A stretch of DNA of 64,000 bases from contig JABMPT010000012.1 of the NCBI GenBank assembly GCA_013202845.1, forward strand, positions 44,732 through 108,731, in the 5' to 3' direction. A program made the position numbers and the translations under genes. The notes under the pieces are model-generated. The model did not search any database. It worked only from the letters and a program-made list of their open reading frames with translations, and was not told the DNA's origin. Source of the stretch: Candidatus Woesearchaeota archaeon. GTDB taxonomy: Archaea; Nanobdellota; Nanobdellia; Woesearchaeales; GCA-2686295. Positions 49,529 through 58,568 of the stretch are shown piece by piece (the first letter of the stretch is position 1; every line of letters starts with the position of its first letter).

Positions 49529-49579
49529 AACGAGTCTGAGGACAGGTAAATTCTTTATATAATTATCGATAGAAATAAT

Positions 49580-50128
49580 TTACATGTGCATATGGTCAAT
49601 GCCTTTGTCGCCTGTGATAGGTTCTGCTATGTATCTGTTCATGTTTAGATATGATCTTACTTCGTCGTAGCATTCGTTTGTCAGGGTTATTATCTCGTTC
49701 TTTACCTGCTCTGTGTATCCTTTGTAGATGAATTTGTCTATGAGCATTCTTATCAGGTAGTATATTGGTCTTGTCTCCCATGCATGTTCATAGTCAGTTA
49801 TTATGAATGCTGTGAATGTGATGTCTATATGGCCTTTGTACATCTTTTTCTTGAGTCCTTTCTTCTTTATCTCGACGTGTTTGAGGTTTGTAGCCATGAT
49901 CTCTATCTTTATTTCTGTCTTTAGATAGTCTGATAGTCTTTTGTAAGGTCTTAAGTCCATTACCAAGTCCTTACCCTCCTTGTGTGTGAGCTCTGCATTC
50001 CTGAATTCATGCTTATCAAAGCTATGTTGTTTGAATAGCTCGTCAATTACAGTATACAACTCTTTTGGGTCAAATAATCCTTCGTATTCGAGCTTTATTC
50101 CGTCCACAACTGTTAATGTTTCGGCCAT
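49580..50128 (-). CDS. Unknown protein, paralogue of the adjacent gene
   Basis: A 182-aa protein of mixed beta and helical structure and no recognised domain. It aligns with its neighbour at 50144: VVDGIKLEYEGLFDPKELYT matches FVQFKGDYDFDGLFKL, and both have a long beta stretch (TEIKIEIMATNLKHVEIKKK here) and end in a Tyr/Arg-rich helix (CYDEVRSYLNMNRY). No catalytic pattern or membrane span. It begins 15 nt after the stop of the upstream paralogue and precedes tRNA-Ser. Confidence 0.65.
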   Translation of the reverse strand: MAETLTVVDGIKLEYEGLFDPKELYTVIDELFKQHSFDKHEFRNAELTHKEGKDLVMDLRPYKRLSDYLKTEIKIEIMATNLKHVEIKKKGLKKKMYKGHIDITFTAFIITDYEHAWETRPIYYLIRMLIDKFIYKGYTEQVKNEIITLTNECYDEVRSYLNMNRYIAEPITGDKGIDHMHM

Positions 50129-50143
50129 TTTTCACAACTATCC

Positions 50144-50668
50144 TTAGTTTCCACGATAGAATGCATGTGTATCGGTTTCCATCTTTAAAAACTTTTTTAC
50201 TTCATACTCTAATCTCAGTGTTTCATACTCATGAACATCTATATGCAATAGTTCTATCTCTTTCTTTTTAACCCAGTAATAGAATTTACCCATGAGTTCT
50301 TTGGACTTTGATCCACTAAATTTGTTCTGCCAGTCGACTTCTAATGTGGTAATTATCTCAATTTGTATTCTGCCACCAGAATATATCTTGTGCTCGCCAT
50401 GTAGCATTCCTTCTTTCTCTACGTAGTCCCATGCACGGATAAAGACGTTAATATATAATTTTACGTAGCCAGTTTCTTTTTTCTCACCAATGAGCTTTAT
50501 CTTTAATTCAGCGCCACCGGGGCCTATACCTTTTTCCTTGAATTTCTTTTCATGAAATTCATATCTTCTTTCAAGCATCCAGTTGACTATTAGTTTGAAT
50601 AGTCCGTCAAAGTCGTAATCTCCTTTAAATTGTACAAATGCTCGACCTGTTCTAACCTTTTCGCCCAT
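50144..50668 (-). CDS. Unknown protein, paralogue of the adjacent gene
   Basis: A 174-aa soluble protein that looks like a diverged tandem duplicate of the 49580 gene product. Shared features are an N-terminal beta hairpin with DYDFDGLFKLIVNWMLERR (about 17-35), a central beta meander (YVKLYINVFIRAWDYVEKEG, about 68-87) and a C-terminal basic helix (ETLRLEYEVKKFLKMETD). The family is unknown to me. It lies downstream of the FttA gene with a small gap, and could be cotranscribed with it. Confidence 0.65.
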   Translation of the reverse strand: MGEKVRTGRAFVQFKGDYDFDGLFKLIVNWMLERRYEFHEKKFKEKGIGPGGAELKIKLIGEKKETGYVKLYINVFIRAWDYVEKEGMLHGEHKIYSGGRIQIEIITTLEVDWQNKFSGSKSKELMGKFYYWVKKKEIELLHIDVHEYETLRLEYEVKKFLKMETDTHAFYRGN

Positions 50669-50717
50669 GCTTTCTCTTAAGAAATAGAGTATATAAAATT
50701 TTTGCTTTTTAAATGAA

Positions 50718-52607
50718 CTATCTTAGCCTGATAGATTCAAGATTTCTTGGAGCAGTAGTCTCTATTCTGTTGGCTTTGTGTATAGACCTTGCTAGGTCAA
50801 GACATCTGCTTGTTTCACCATGATTAACTATGACTTTTTTAGGTCTAGGGCTGCATCTTCCGACAAAGTTCATCAGTTCTCTCCTGTCAGAGTGTCCTGT
50901 AATCTCTAACTTGTGGATTTCAAGCTTCAACTCGACCAATTCACCCTTTGAACCGTTCTTGAAGTTTATCTCTTTTACACCACTCTGTATCATTCTTCCC
51001 ATGCTTCCTTCTCCCTGGTAACATGTGAACACTAGAGAGTTCTTTGGATTATCACCTATTTGTCTAAGATATTCTACTGATGGGCCTCCGACAAGCATAC
51101 CTGATGTTGCCAGAATCACGCAAGGACCTGTTTCCTCTAGTAATTCCTTTCTTTCTTTTGTGCTTCCAACTCTTTTAATATTGTCCTGTATGAATGGGTT
51201 ATTGTCCTTGTGAAATATCTGTTCCCTTACAGTATTGTTTAAGTATTCTGGATAAGCAGTGTGGATGGCTGTTATATCCCAAACCATTCCATCAATAAAT
51301 ATTGGTATCTTATCTATTGTGCCTTCACGTATCATTCTCTCGACGAGTGTTATTACTTCTTGTGCTCTTCCTGAACCCAGTACTGGCAATAATACTTTTC
51401 CTCCTCGTGCAATTGTATCTGTTATAATCTTTCCTAATACCTTGTCTTGGTCTCTTGGATTCTGTGAAATAGCATTTTTTGCTCCGTATGTGCTCTCTAT
51501 CATCAATGTTTCCAGTCTTGGAAAATGTGTGTGTGCTGGGCTTAATAGGTTTGTCTTTGCAAACTTTAAGTCACCTGTGTATAGAAAGTTATGCAAGCCG
51601 TTTCCTATGTGCATGTGCACCATCGAACTTCCTAGGATGTGTCCTGCGTTGTATAGTGTTATCCTTACATCAGGGGTTATATCCGTAACTTCTCCATACT
51701 CAAGTGTTATTGTGTGTTTCACCGTCTCTTTGACATCTTCAGTAGAGTATAGTGACTCTTTTGCTTCGCCTCTCTGAATCTTTATAATGTCAAGTTGCAA
51801 AAGTGCTGATATGTCTCTTGTTGGCATTGTGCAATAAACCGGGCCGCGATATCCGTATTTGAAGAGTAATGGCACTATTCCTGAATGATCTATGTGAGCA
51901 TGACTTATTATGACTGCGTCCAATTCTTTTATGTCAAATTCCGGCGCTTCCAAATGTGGATATGGTTGTTTGTCTGAGGCAACGTCTACACCGCAATCCA
52001 ATAGAACCCTGGATTCTGGTGTCTGTAGCAAAATTGCTGATCTTCCGACCTGTCTTGCTCCTCCGAGCATTGTTATCCTTACCCATTCCTCTTTTCTTCC
52101 TCTTAACCACCCATTGTAGATTCTTTCTCCTGTTTTGTGAAGGAATTTCTTCCTGTAATCTGAGTTTTGGTATAGAACAGACCTTATATTCTCTATCAGT
52201 TGGCTTCTGATAGCTGGTTTCCTCTTTATCACAGGCACCCAGAAGGTTTTTTCCTTTATCTGTTGCAATATATCTCCTTGTTTTCCTATTGCAGAACCTG
52301 GTTTTTCAACTTCTATGATTACAACTGATCTCTGTGGGTCAAATGTTATCTTGTCAATACCTGCTTCTTCACCAATTAGTTCTCTTATCTTTTTCTCAGC
52401 TTTTTCCTGATCTAGACATTCTGAAGGGTTTGGTCTTAGCTCTATTCTTTTCTTTATTTTGTTAACTATCTCTTTGACCATTCCGTGGTCGTTTTTGAAG
52501 AATTCCTTGTCCTTTGTGTACAGAACAATATTTGCTCCTTCAAAACTTGCGTCACATATTTTACCATCCGGTAAATCTTTTAAAATTTCTTTTAATATTT
52601 CAGACAT
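50718..52607 (-). CDS. fttA: FttA/aCPSF1 transcription termination ribonuclease
   Basis: Archaeal CPSF73 homologue that cleaves nascent RNA and ends transcription. Two N-terminal KH domains (up to about residue 140, with EKPGSAIGKQGDILQQIKEK) precede a metallo-beta-lactamase core with LGGARQVGRS, the metal motif SHAHIDHSG and later YTGDLKF. The beta-CASP part has LLPVLGSGRAQEVI and TSGMLVGGPSVEYL and ends with HGETSRCLDLARSIHKAN. At 629 aa it is the expected length. Universal in archaea and a strong domain marker. Confidence 0.96.
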   Translation of the reverse strand: MSEILKEILKDLPDGKICDASFEGANIVLYTKDKEFFKNDHGMVKEIVNKIKKRIELRPNPSECLDQEKAEKKIRELIGEEAGIDKITFDPQRSVVIIEVEKPGSAIGKQGDILQQIKEKTFWVPVIKRKPAIRSQLIENIRSVLYQNSDYRKKFLHKTGERIYNGWLRGRKEEWVRITMLGGARQVGRSAILLQTPESRVLLDCGVDVASDKQPYPHLEAPEFDIKELDAVIISHAHIDHSGIVPLLFKYGYRGPVYCTMPTRDISALLQLDIIKIQRGEAKESLYSTEDVKETVKHTITLEYGEVTDITPDVRITLYNAGHILGSSMVHMHIGNGLHNFLYTGDLKFAKTNLLSPAHTHFPRLETLMIESTYGAKNAISQNPRDQDKVLGKIITDTIARGGKVLLPVLGSGRAQEVITLVERMIREGTIDKIPIFIDGMVWDITAIHTAYPEYLNNTVREQIFHKDNNPFIQDNIKRVGSTKERKELLEETGPCVILATSGMLVGGPSVEYLRQIGDNPKNSLVFTCYQGEGSMGRMIQSGVKEINFKNGSKGELVELKLEIHKLEITGHSDRRELMNFVGRCSPRPKKVIVNHGETSRCLDLARSIHKANRIETTAPRNLESIRLR

Positions 52608-52642
52608 ATAGTAAAACCTCCTTAGGTTTGTAAAGAATTTAT

Positions 52643-53272
52643 TTATTCAATTCTTGTATTTATTATCTTTTGTAAAGCTCTTCTAATTCCTTTTTTGTCA
52701 ATTACAAAGATGTCAATACCTTCTCCTGAAGCTGAGTCTCTTTGCATTGCAGCGTTTAAAGATTGTTTTATTAAGTTAATTCCTTCTTCTTCACTCATAT
52801 CTTTCTTGTAGTTTGTTTCCAGGACTCCGTATGCAATAACACTACCAGATCCGCTTGAAACAAAATCATCAATATCAGCGATTGAACCATCTGGATATAA
52901 ATCGTACAGATGTTTTTCAGAGTCATATCCTCCTACTAGGAAATGGCTTATTCCAGGTATCATTGACATCTTTCTGATGTTTGAGTACACCATTCCTGCC
53001 AGAAGATTTGCTCCTTCTTTCACACTTGGTTTTCTGTTTGTTCTTATCTCTTTAAGCTTCAACTCTGCCTTAATCAATTTGATAAGTAGTTGTATGTCAG
53101 AAACAGTTCCTGCTGTTGTAACAGCCATATAGTCATTTATTGGCACAACTTTCTCAACTTTTTTGTTGGCTATGAAGTGTCCTGCTGTTGCTCTTTTATC
53201 TGCACCTAATACGATGCAATCCTTGCAAACAACTCCTACAGTTGTAGTTCCTGTTTCTAAAACTTTATCCAT
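52643..53272 (-). CDS. psmB: Proteasome beta subunit
   Basis: Catalytic subunit of the archaeal 20S proteasome. A short propeptide MDKVLETG is removed before Thr9 (TTTVGVVCKDCIVLGADKRA), giving the N-terminal nucleophile. The Asp/Lys pair is in VLGADKRATAG, and GSGSVIAYGVLE is a conserved later motif. At 209 aa the length is typical. It is upstream of fttA on the same strand with 35 nt between. Confidence 0.96.
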   Translation of the reverse strand: MDKVLETGTTTVGVVCKDCIVLGADKRATAGHFIANKKVEKVVPINDYMAVTTAGTVSDIQLLIKLIKAELKLKEIRTNRKPSVKEGANLLAGMVYSNIRKMSMIPGISHFLVGGYDSEKHLYDLYPDGSIADIDDFVSSGSGSVIAYGVLETNYKKDMSEEEGINLIKQSLNAAMQRDSASGEGIDIFVIDKKGIRRALQKIINTRIE

Positions 53273-53343
53273 TATTCAATCACCTTTTTAGACCTTTAAA
53301 AGAACTAATTTAAGCTTCGTAAATTATGCCATGTTTAAAAAGT

Positions 53344-53949
53344 TTACGTTTTTGATTGTACGCTAGCAAATACAACTCCTTGGGACAAATGTGTTTGGGT
53401 GTTGTTGACACCACTAAAATTTAACCTAATGCTAATGCGTTCTTTTGTACCTGAAAATACTTGCATATCACATTCTTGGAAGTCTAATTTACATAATCTT
53501 GTAGGTATCCATTTCTCTGGCTTGGTTGTCACTACTTTTACATTACTTGGTGTTGCAGTAGCAGAAGTGACTATTTCATTAAATCTGCAGTATATTTTCA
53601 AGTCTGCGCAAATAATTTCTTGGCCATTCTCATCCCTTAACATTGTTTGGTTTATCACAACTTCCTTGTTCATGTTGTTTTGCAATAGAACTCTCATGTT
53701 AAATTTGTCTGTATCTGCTTCAATTGAATAATCATTGCAGAAAAAATTAGCATCAAATATACAATACTGGGTGGCATATCTTTCTGCATTGAACACGTCA
53801 AAGTACATTAATACACCTATAAATATTAGTAGTGTCAGAAATGCCCATGAATAATTAATCAGGTATTCTACAGCGGCTTGAGCCTTTGAATTTATTCGAA
53901 GTTTAGAAATATTCTTTAAATTTTTCTGTAATTGTTTAGAATTAATCAT
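53344..53949 (-). CDS. Type IV prepilin-like protein (pilus locus)
   Basis: The class III signal SKAQAAVEYLINYSWAFLTL (about residues 21-40) has an unusually long basic leader of about 22 residues before it. One helix follows, then a beta-rich extracellular part of about 150 residues. A second Met is not available for a shorter leader, so the leader is probably real. It is the last of three adjacent prepilin-like genes and its start overlaps the stop of the preceding one. Confidence 0.8.
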   Translation of the reverse strand: MINSKQLQKNLKNISKLRINSKAQAAVEYLINYSWAFLTLLIFIGVLMYFDVFNAERYATQYCIFDANFFCNDYSIEADTDKFNMRVLLQNNMNKEVVINQTMLRDENGQEIICADLKIYCRFNEIVTSATATPSNVKVVTTKPEKWIPTRLCKLDFQECDMQVFSGTKERISIRLNFSGVNNTQTHLSQGVVFASVQSKT

Positions 53950-54488
53950 TGTATCATGCTGAAAACTTTTCCTTGGACTGTGTGTTTTGTTGCAGTGTGT
54001 GAATCAGTATGTCTTCTGAAGGTGAAGCTTATCTTGAAAGTTTGTTTTGCTCCTTGAATGACTGATTTATCGCAGTTTAATAGTTCCAGGTTGCAGGACA
54101 TGCCAGGGCTCCACTTTCCACCTCCATCTATTACAAAATCGCCGTCCATATCATCATCTGTCCAGTTTATGTCAGTGCCATCAAAGGGACAATACAAGTA
54201 TGATTCACAGGTTATAGATACAAAATCATTGTCATATATAGCTATATCTGTTGGCTCTATGCTTTTCTCAAGATTATTTTTTAATTTAATGTTCATATCA
54301 AACTCTGAAGCTTTCTGTATGCTCCAGTCTTCACACAAGATGTTTTGTCCGAATTCACATTCTTCAGGAAGGTATCTTTTTGGATCAAATACATTGAAGT
54401 AGAACAATGTGCCAATAGTTACTGTGACTGCCATAAGTACCCAAGCATAGGTTGATAAGAACTCAAAGCTTGCCTGCGCTTTTTTCAA
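53946..54488 (-). CDS. Type IV prepilin-like protein (pilus locus)
   Basis: MKKAQASFEFLSTYAWVLMA is a textbook archaeal class III signal: a two-lysine leader, cleavage before Q, Glu at +5, and one hydrophobic helix. The mature part has 150 residues with eight cysteines arranged in pairs (for example ECEFGQNILC, about 42-51), suggesting disulfides. Shares the YAW/YSW/YGW motif with its two neighbours. Confidence 0.85.
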   Translation of the reverse strand: MKKAQASFEFLSTYAWVLMAVTVTIGTLFYFNVFDPKRYLPEECEFGQNILCEDWSIQKASEFDMNIKLKNNLEKSIEPTDIAIYDNDFVSITCESYLYCPFDGTDINWTDDDMDGDFVIDGGGKWSPGMSCNLELLNCDKSVIQGAKQTFKISFTFRRHTDSHTATKHTVQGKVFSMIQ

Positions 54489-54568
54489 TATAACACCTCT
54501 TTAAGAAGATTTATGATTATAGCATTATTTAAAGTTTGTGAAAAAAAAGAAAGAGAAAAAAATTATGT

Positions 54569-55099
54569 TTATTGTACTGTTCCTACGATGTCTCCGCCAG
54601 TAGATTTGGTAAAGGTGGCACCGGAAGTAGTTACATAATAGTCGAAGTCAACTGAGAACTTCTTTTTAGTTCCTACAATAAAAGCGGCTGCTGGAACTTC
54701 TGAGGAAGCCAAGTTAAATACAACTTGAAATACCTCTCCTGCGTTGCAAACAGCAGTTGTTGCAAGTGCATCTGGAATACCACAACCAAGGGTAATTCCA
54801 TCATCCCATTCACCCGCTGCATCAATAGTGTAGGTGGTTGCAGAATCTGTGTCTATCAAGCGTATTTCTGTTAATGTAATCGCTTCAACATTATTTCTTA
54901 GTTTTACAGTAACTGATCCTGCAGCGGCAACTGCATCTTCGCACATAAATGTTCCACTAAATGTACATGTGTCTGGTACGAATCTACTTGGATTCAATAC
55001 TCCAAAATATGCTAGGGCACCAATCATAACTAGAATAACTAGAAACGCCCAACCATATGTAGTTAAGAATTCTAAAGCTGCTTGTCCTTTCTTATGCAT
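54569..55099 (-). CDS. Type IV prepilin-like protein, likely major pilin
   Basis: MHKKGQAALEFLTTYGWAFL is a canonical class III signal with a short leader. The mature part (about 165 residues) is Ala/Thr/Val-rich with few charges, and has a C-terminal TGATFTKSTGGDIVGTVQ, unlike the more charged neighbours. This composition suggests it is the abundant structural pilin. A TATA-like tatatataaaag at about 55150 (minus strand) suggests its own promoter, separate from the upstream secretion genes. Confidence 0.85.
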   Translation of the reverse strand: MHKKGQAALEFLTTYGWAFLVILVMIGALAYFGVLNPSRFVPDTCTFSGTFMCEDAVAAAGSVTVKLRNNVEAITLTEIRLIDTDSATTYTIDAAGEWDDGITLGCGIPDALATTAVCNAGEVFQVVFNLASSEVPAAAFIVGTKKKFSVDFDYYVTTSGATFTKSTGGDIVGTVQ

Positions 55100-55221
55100 G
55101 TTTTTACACCTCTTTATATTTTTGAATGTATAAGTTTGTATTCGTATCTCTTATATATAAAAGTTTCGATTTGGAACAAATCTAAACTTGAAAAATACTT
55201 ATTATTTTCCTATGTTTAGAT

Positions 55222-56238
55222 TTAAATACCTCCGAATAGTTTTCCTAGTACGCTCGAGAATAGGAAAAAGAGAGTTACTGCACTGCCTATAAATAAAGGT
55301 ATGAATTTCAATCCTCCCCTTATATCTCCTCTTGAAATTATGGATATTATCATTGATGAAAAAGTTGATATTATGCCTATTGCCATCACAGAGAATGTTT
55401 TGAAATCCTTTGGATCAATACTTGCTTCACCAATGGTAATAGGAAGCACTCCCGACTTTGTTGCACCACCTAGTTGTTTCGTAACATTGATTATAATCTC
55501 TAATAATTGTTGTGAAAGTGCGAAAAGAGCTGGTGTTATGAATATGACTATTGCAATCATGAATATTGTGTATGTCACTGTTGCTGCTGCCATCTCCTGT
55601 TTTAGAACAGTGCTTTTCTTCATATTGTCAATTACCTTGTCTATAACCTCAACTATTCTTCCTCCGCTCTCAACTTCTCCAATGATCAAGTTAAGGCTTC
55701 TTCTCAATGTTGGTGAATCATACTTCTTTCCAAGTTCTTCTAAAGAGTCCTTTACATCATTTCCTGTGAGTACTTTCTTTGACGCAAGTGTTACCTCTTT
55801 GGCCAGTATTCCGAACTCTGGTTTTATAGCGGCCCAAAGGGATTTCTCAAAGGACAATCCTCCTTTCAAGTTTGTTGAAACAAGAGTCAGGTAATCAGGT
55901 AATGCTTCTTCAATTGTTTTTGTTCTATTATATATCTTGATATTGAGATATAGATAGACGCCCATAATTATTAGGAATGAAAGAGCTGCTTGTATGGTGA
56001 ACCATGAGACAAAAGTCATGATTAATATTACAAGAGCGCCCATGTCTGATATTGGCCTGAAGATTAATGAGAAGTATATTATGTAAGTCAGAACCAGTGT
56101 GACCCAGAAGAGTCCTCCAAAGAATTTGTATGGAACCTCATCTATTCCTGCTTTAAACAGATAATCTCTAAGCTCTGATCTGAACCTCTCTGGCACAAAT
56201 GCTTTTCCGAATGTTTCAAAGTATAGGTAGTCTTTCAT
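55222..56238 (-). CDS. Type IV pilus platform protein, TadC/T2SF family (second)
   Basis: Integral membrane platform protein of the archaeal pilus/archaellum type (FlaJ/TadC). About seven membrane helices flank the T2SF domain. The helical core has TLVSTNLKGGLSFEKSLWAA (about 121-140) and NLIIGEVESGGRIVEVIDKV (about 184-203), where E and G are conserved. It starts 1 nt after the stop of the first platform gene and probably forms a heterodimer with it. Confidence 0.88.
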   Translation of the reverse strand: MKDYLYFETFGKAFVPERFRSELRDYLFKAGIDEVPYKFFGGLFWVTLVLTYIIYFSLIFRPISDMGALVILIMTFVSWFTIQAALSFLIIMGVYLYLNIKIYNRTKTIEEALPDYLTLVSTNLKGGLSFEKSLWAAIKPEFGILAKEVTLASKKVLTGNDVKDSLEELGKKYDSPTLRRSLNLIIGEVESGGRIVEVIDKVIDNMKKSTVLKQEMAAATVTYTIFMIAIVIFITPALFALSQQLLEIIINVTKQLGGATKSGVLPITIGEASIDPKDFKTFSVMAIGIISTFSSMIISIISRGDIRGGLKFIPLFIGSAVTLFFLFSSVLGKLFGGI

Positions 56239-56239
56239 C

Positions 56240-57085
56240 TTATATGTTTACATTTGGTCTTATAGACCGAAATACTGTCATGAATATGAATTCTAATATT
56301 ACAAGGAAAAATGTTAATACGATGAATAAGGTCATGTTTGCCTCTATGTTTATCATGCTTGCAACAACTACAAACATTGTCAAGCCAAGTGATGGCATAA
56401 CAACTGCTCCAAGCATGTAAAACATCGTAACACTGTTTAGTTTCTTTCCGTATCTCTGGATTTCTATCAATTGTTCTTCTGCAACCTGATCAAGGGCAGC
56501 TTCCAATGATTGTGTCACATCTATTCCTATCTTCAATGCGTTTGTGATCTGAAACAATATCTTCCTCATCCTGTTTGAAGGACAATACTTTATGGCCTTA
56601 TCTAACGAGTCTTCTAGTGGTGTCCCGATATCTATCTCATGAATAATTGATTTGAAATACTCATTTGCAACTCCATAACTCTTTGAGGCATCCATCAGTG
56701 CATTTATCAATGGCTTTCCTGAGTTGAGTTTTACAAGCAGGAATCGTCCTGCAAACAATACTTCCCTGTCGATGTCTTTTTGTCTTCTGTTGACTTTCGA
56801 GCGGGCAGATTTCATCATTGTTGAGAAAACTATGAAGAAAAATGCCAGGAATGCAACCAGGATCCAAGTATATGATTTTTCCATTTTGTCGACGAGAAAG
56901 AAGGTCAGAACAGCCATGGTTCCTCCTGCTATCAATCCATTCTTTAGCTTTTCCTTGACATAATCCTCTGGAGACCTGTTTATCTGTGCAATCCAGAGCT
57001 CTTTCCTTAAATTAGGATAAATATGTGCTACTCTCTTAGAAATAGATGTCAATGATATTTTATCCAATAATTCACGGAATCGCAT
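56240..57085 (-). CDS. Type IV pilus platform protein, TadC/T2SF family (first)
   Basis: A 281-aa T2SF-domain protein. Membrane helices near residues 50-90 and at the C-terminus flank a cytosolic bundle containing LLVKLNSGKPLINALMDASK (about 116-135) and QITNALKIGIDVTQSLEAAL (about 183-202). It directly follows the ATPase gene with 1 nt between. Many archaea encode two platform proteins in a row like this for adhesion pili. Confidence 0.87.
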   Translation of the reverse strand: MRFRELLDKISLTSISKRVAHIYPNLRKELWIAQINRSPEDYVKEKLKNGLIAGGTMAVLTFFLVDKMEKSYTWILVAFLAFFFIVFSTMMKSARSKVNRRQKDIDREVLFAGRFLLVKLNSGKPLINALMDASKSYGVANEYFKSIIHEIDIGTPLEDSLDKAIKYCPSNRMRKILFQITNALKIGIDVTQSLEAALDQVAEEQLIEIQRYGKKLNSVTMFYMLGAVVMPSLGLTMFVVVASMINIEANMTLFIVLTFFLVILEFIFMTVFRSIRPNVNI

Positions 57086-57086
57086 T

Positions 57087-58568
57087 TTAGTCCAGTTGTA
57101 ATCTGCCTAAGTAGTATTTTGCCATCACTTCTCCAACTTCGTCTACTTCCTCGATCTTCTTCTTAATCATCCATTTGAGAATCTGCATTTTCTGTTTCAA
57201 ATCAAATTCAATATCTTCTTTTGTCATTCCTGTGTAAAGCTCCAGTGTATCCATTGTTATCTTTGACTCATTTACCTTTTCCAGAACATCCTTTTTTGCA
57301 TTCAATTGCATGATGACATTGGGATCTCCTGAAGGTAGAATCTCTGCTATCTGTAAGCTCCTTCTTTTTCCGGTTCTCCTGTTTCTGTTCTGGACCAGTA
57401 TTAATCCCAAAGCGCTAAGCATCTGTTTTGGAATATCTATTGGAGGATTGGACATTCTCATAACTGTTTCTTCTGCATTGTTTGCGTGGAATGTTCCATA
57501 TACCGAGTGTCCTGTAACTGCTGCTTCCAGCAATACTTCGGCTTCTTTTTTCCTTCTGATCTCTCCTACTATTATCCTGTCAGGTCTCATTCTCAAGCTG
57601 TTTACAACCAGGTCAAGCATTGTCACTCCGCCCTTTCCTTCGGGGTTTGGCAATCTTGTCTCCATTGGCACCCAGTGGAGGTTGCTTGGAAGTGTCAGCT
57701 CACGGGTATCTTCTATTGATATTATTCTCTGGTTTGGCGGGAAGAAGTTACTGACTGCATTCAGGGTGGATGTTTTTCCTGATCCTGTTCCTCCTGCTAC
57801 TAGTATTGATAGCTCGTTCTGTATGGCCAGCCATAAGAATGCAGCTGCTTCCAGAGAAATTGTTCCTGCTTTTATGAACTTGATTATGGTCCAAGGATCT
57901 GCTGCGAACTTTCTTATTGTGATGGTGTTTCCTTTTGATGATATGGGTGTCAGGGTTGCATTTACTCTGTCTCCTGTTGCCAAGTGAGCGTCCATCAGAG
58001 GGTTCAGGGTTGTTATTTCCTTTCCAACATCCCTTCCTATCATAGTTGAGTAATGCCTTATCCTAGCCTCTGTTGGAATCCTTATATTTGTCTGGCACCA
58101 ACCGTGTTTTTTGTGGTATACCCATACAGATTCTACATGGTTGTTTACAACAATCTCTTCAAGATTAGAATCTCTTAACAGAATCTCTATTTTTCCTAAC
58201 CCTAGGTTTTCTTCTATCAAATAGTTTACAAGCATGTTTGTTGTTTTCTCATCTGTTCTTGGGAAGTATCTTTTTAGGAGTTTTCTAATCTCATTCTGGA
58301 ATCTTGATCTTATGTCGGTAGCTTCCTTATCCTCGAACTTCGACATCTCTTCAACATCGATCCTAGTGACGAATTCCTGTCTTATCTTCTCAAGAATCAG
58401 CTTGGTTGTGTCACTAATGTTTGTTATGGATGCAAAGTATTGGGGAACTGGTTTGTCCTCTTTTGCTACAATTCTGATCTGCACGATTATATCATTTATG
58501 TTTATGGAATACAAGTCTATTTCATCTTCTTTTACGGCAGTTTCTTCTTTTTTTACTAGTTCAGGCAT
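57087..58568 (-). CDS. Type IV pilus / type II secretion ATPase (TadA/VirB11-like)
   Basis: Hexameric motor that powers pilin extrusion. Walker A VAGGTGSGKTSTLNAV, the Asp box SIEDTRELTLPSNLHWVPME, Walker B-like MRPDRIIVGEIRRKKEAEVL and the His box TGHSVYGTFHANNAEET are all present (about 265-390). N-terminal 130 residues are the helical domain that contacts the platform. At 493 aa the length is typical for archaeal PilT-class ATPases. Its ATG overlaps the end of the helical-repeat gene by 8 nt. Confidence 0.93.
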   Translation of the reverse strand: MPELVKKEETAVKEDEIDLYSININDIIVQIRIVAKEDKPVPQYFASITNISDTTKLILEKIRQEFVTRIDVEEMSKFEDKEATDIRSRFQNEIRKLLKRYFPRTDEKTTNMLVNYLIEENLGLGKIEILLRDSNLEEIVVNNHVESVWVYHKKHGWCQTNIRIPTEARIRHYSTMIGRDVGKEITTLNPLMDAHLATGDRVNATLTPISSKGNTITIRKFAADPWTIIKFIKAGTISLEAAAFLWLAIQNELSILVAGGTGSGKTSTLNAVSNFFPPNQRIISIEDTRELTLPSNLHWVPMETRLPNPEGKGGVTMLDLVVNSLRMRPDRIIVGEIRRKKEAEVLLEAAVTGHSVYGTFHANNAEETVMRMSNPPIDIPKQMLSALGLILVQNRNRRTGKRRSLQIAEILPSGDPNVIMQLNAKKDVLEKVNESKITMDTLELYTGMTKEDIEFDLKQKMQILKWMIKKKIEEVDEVGEVMAKYYLGRLQLD

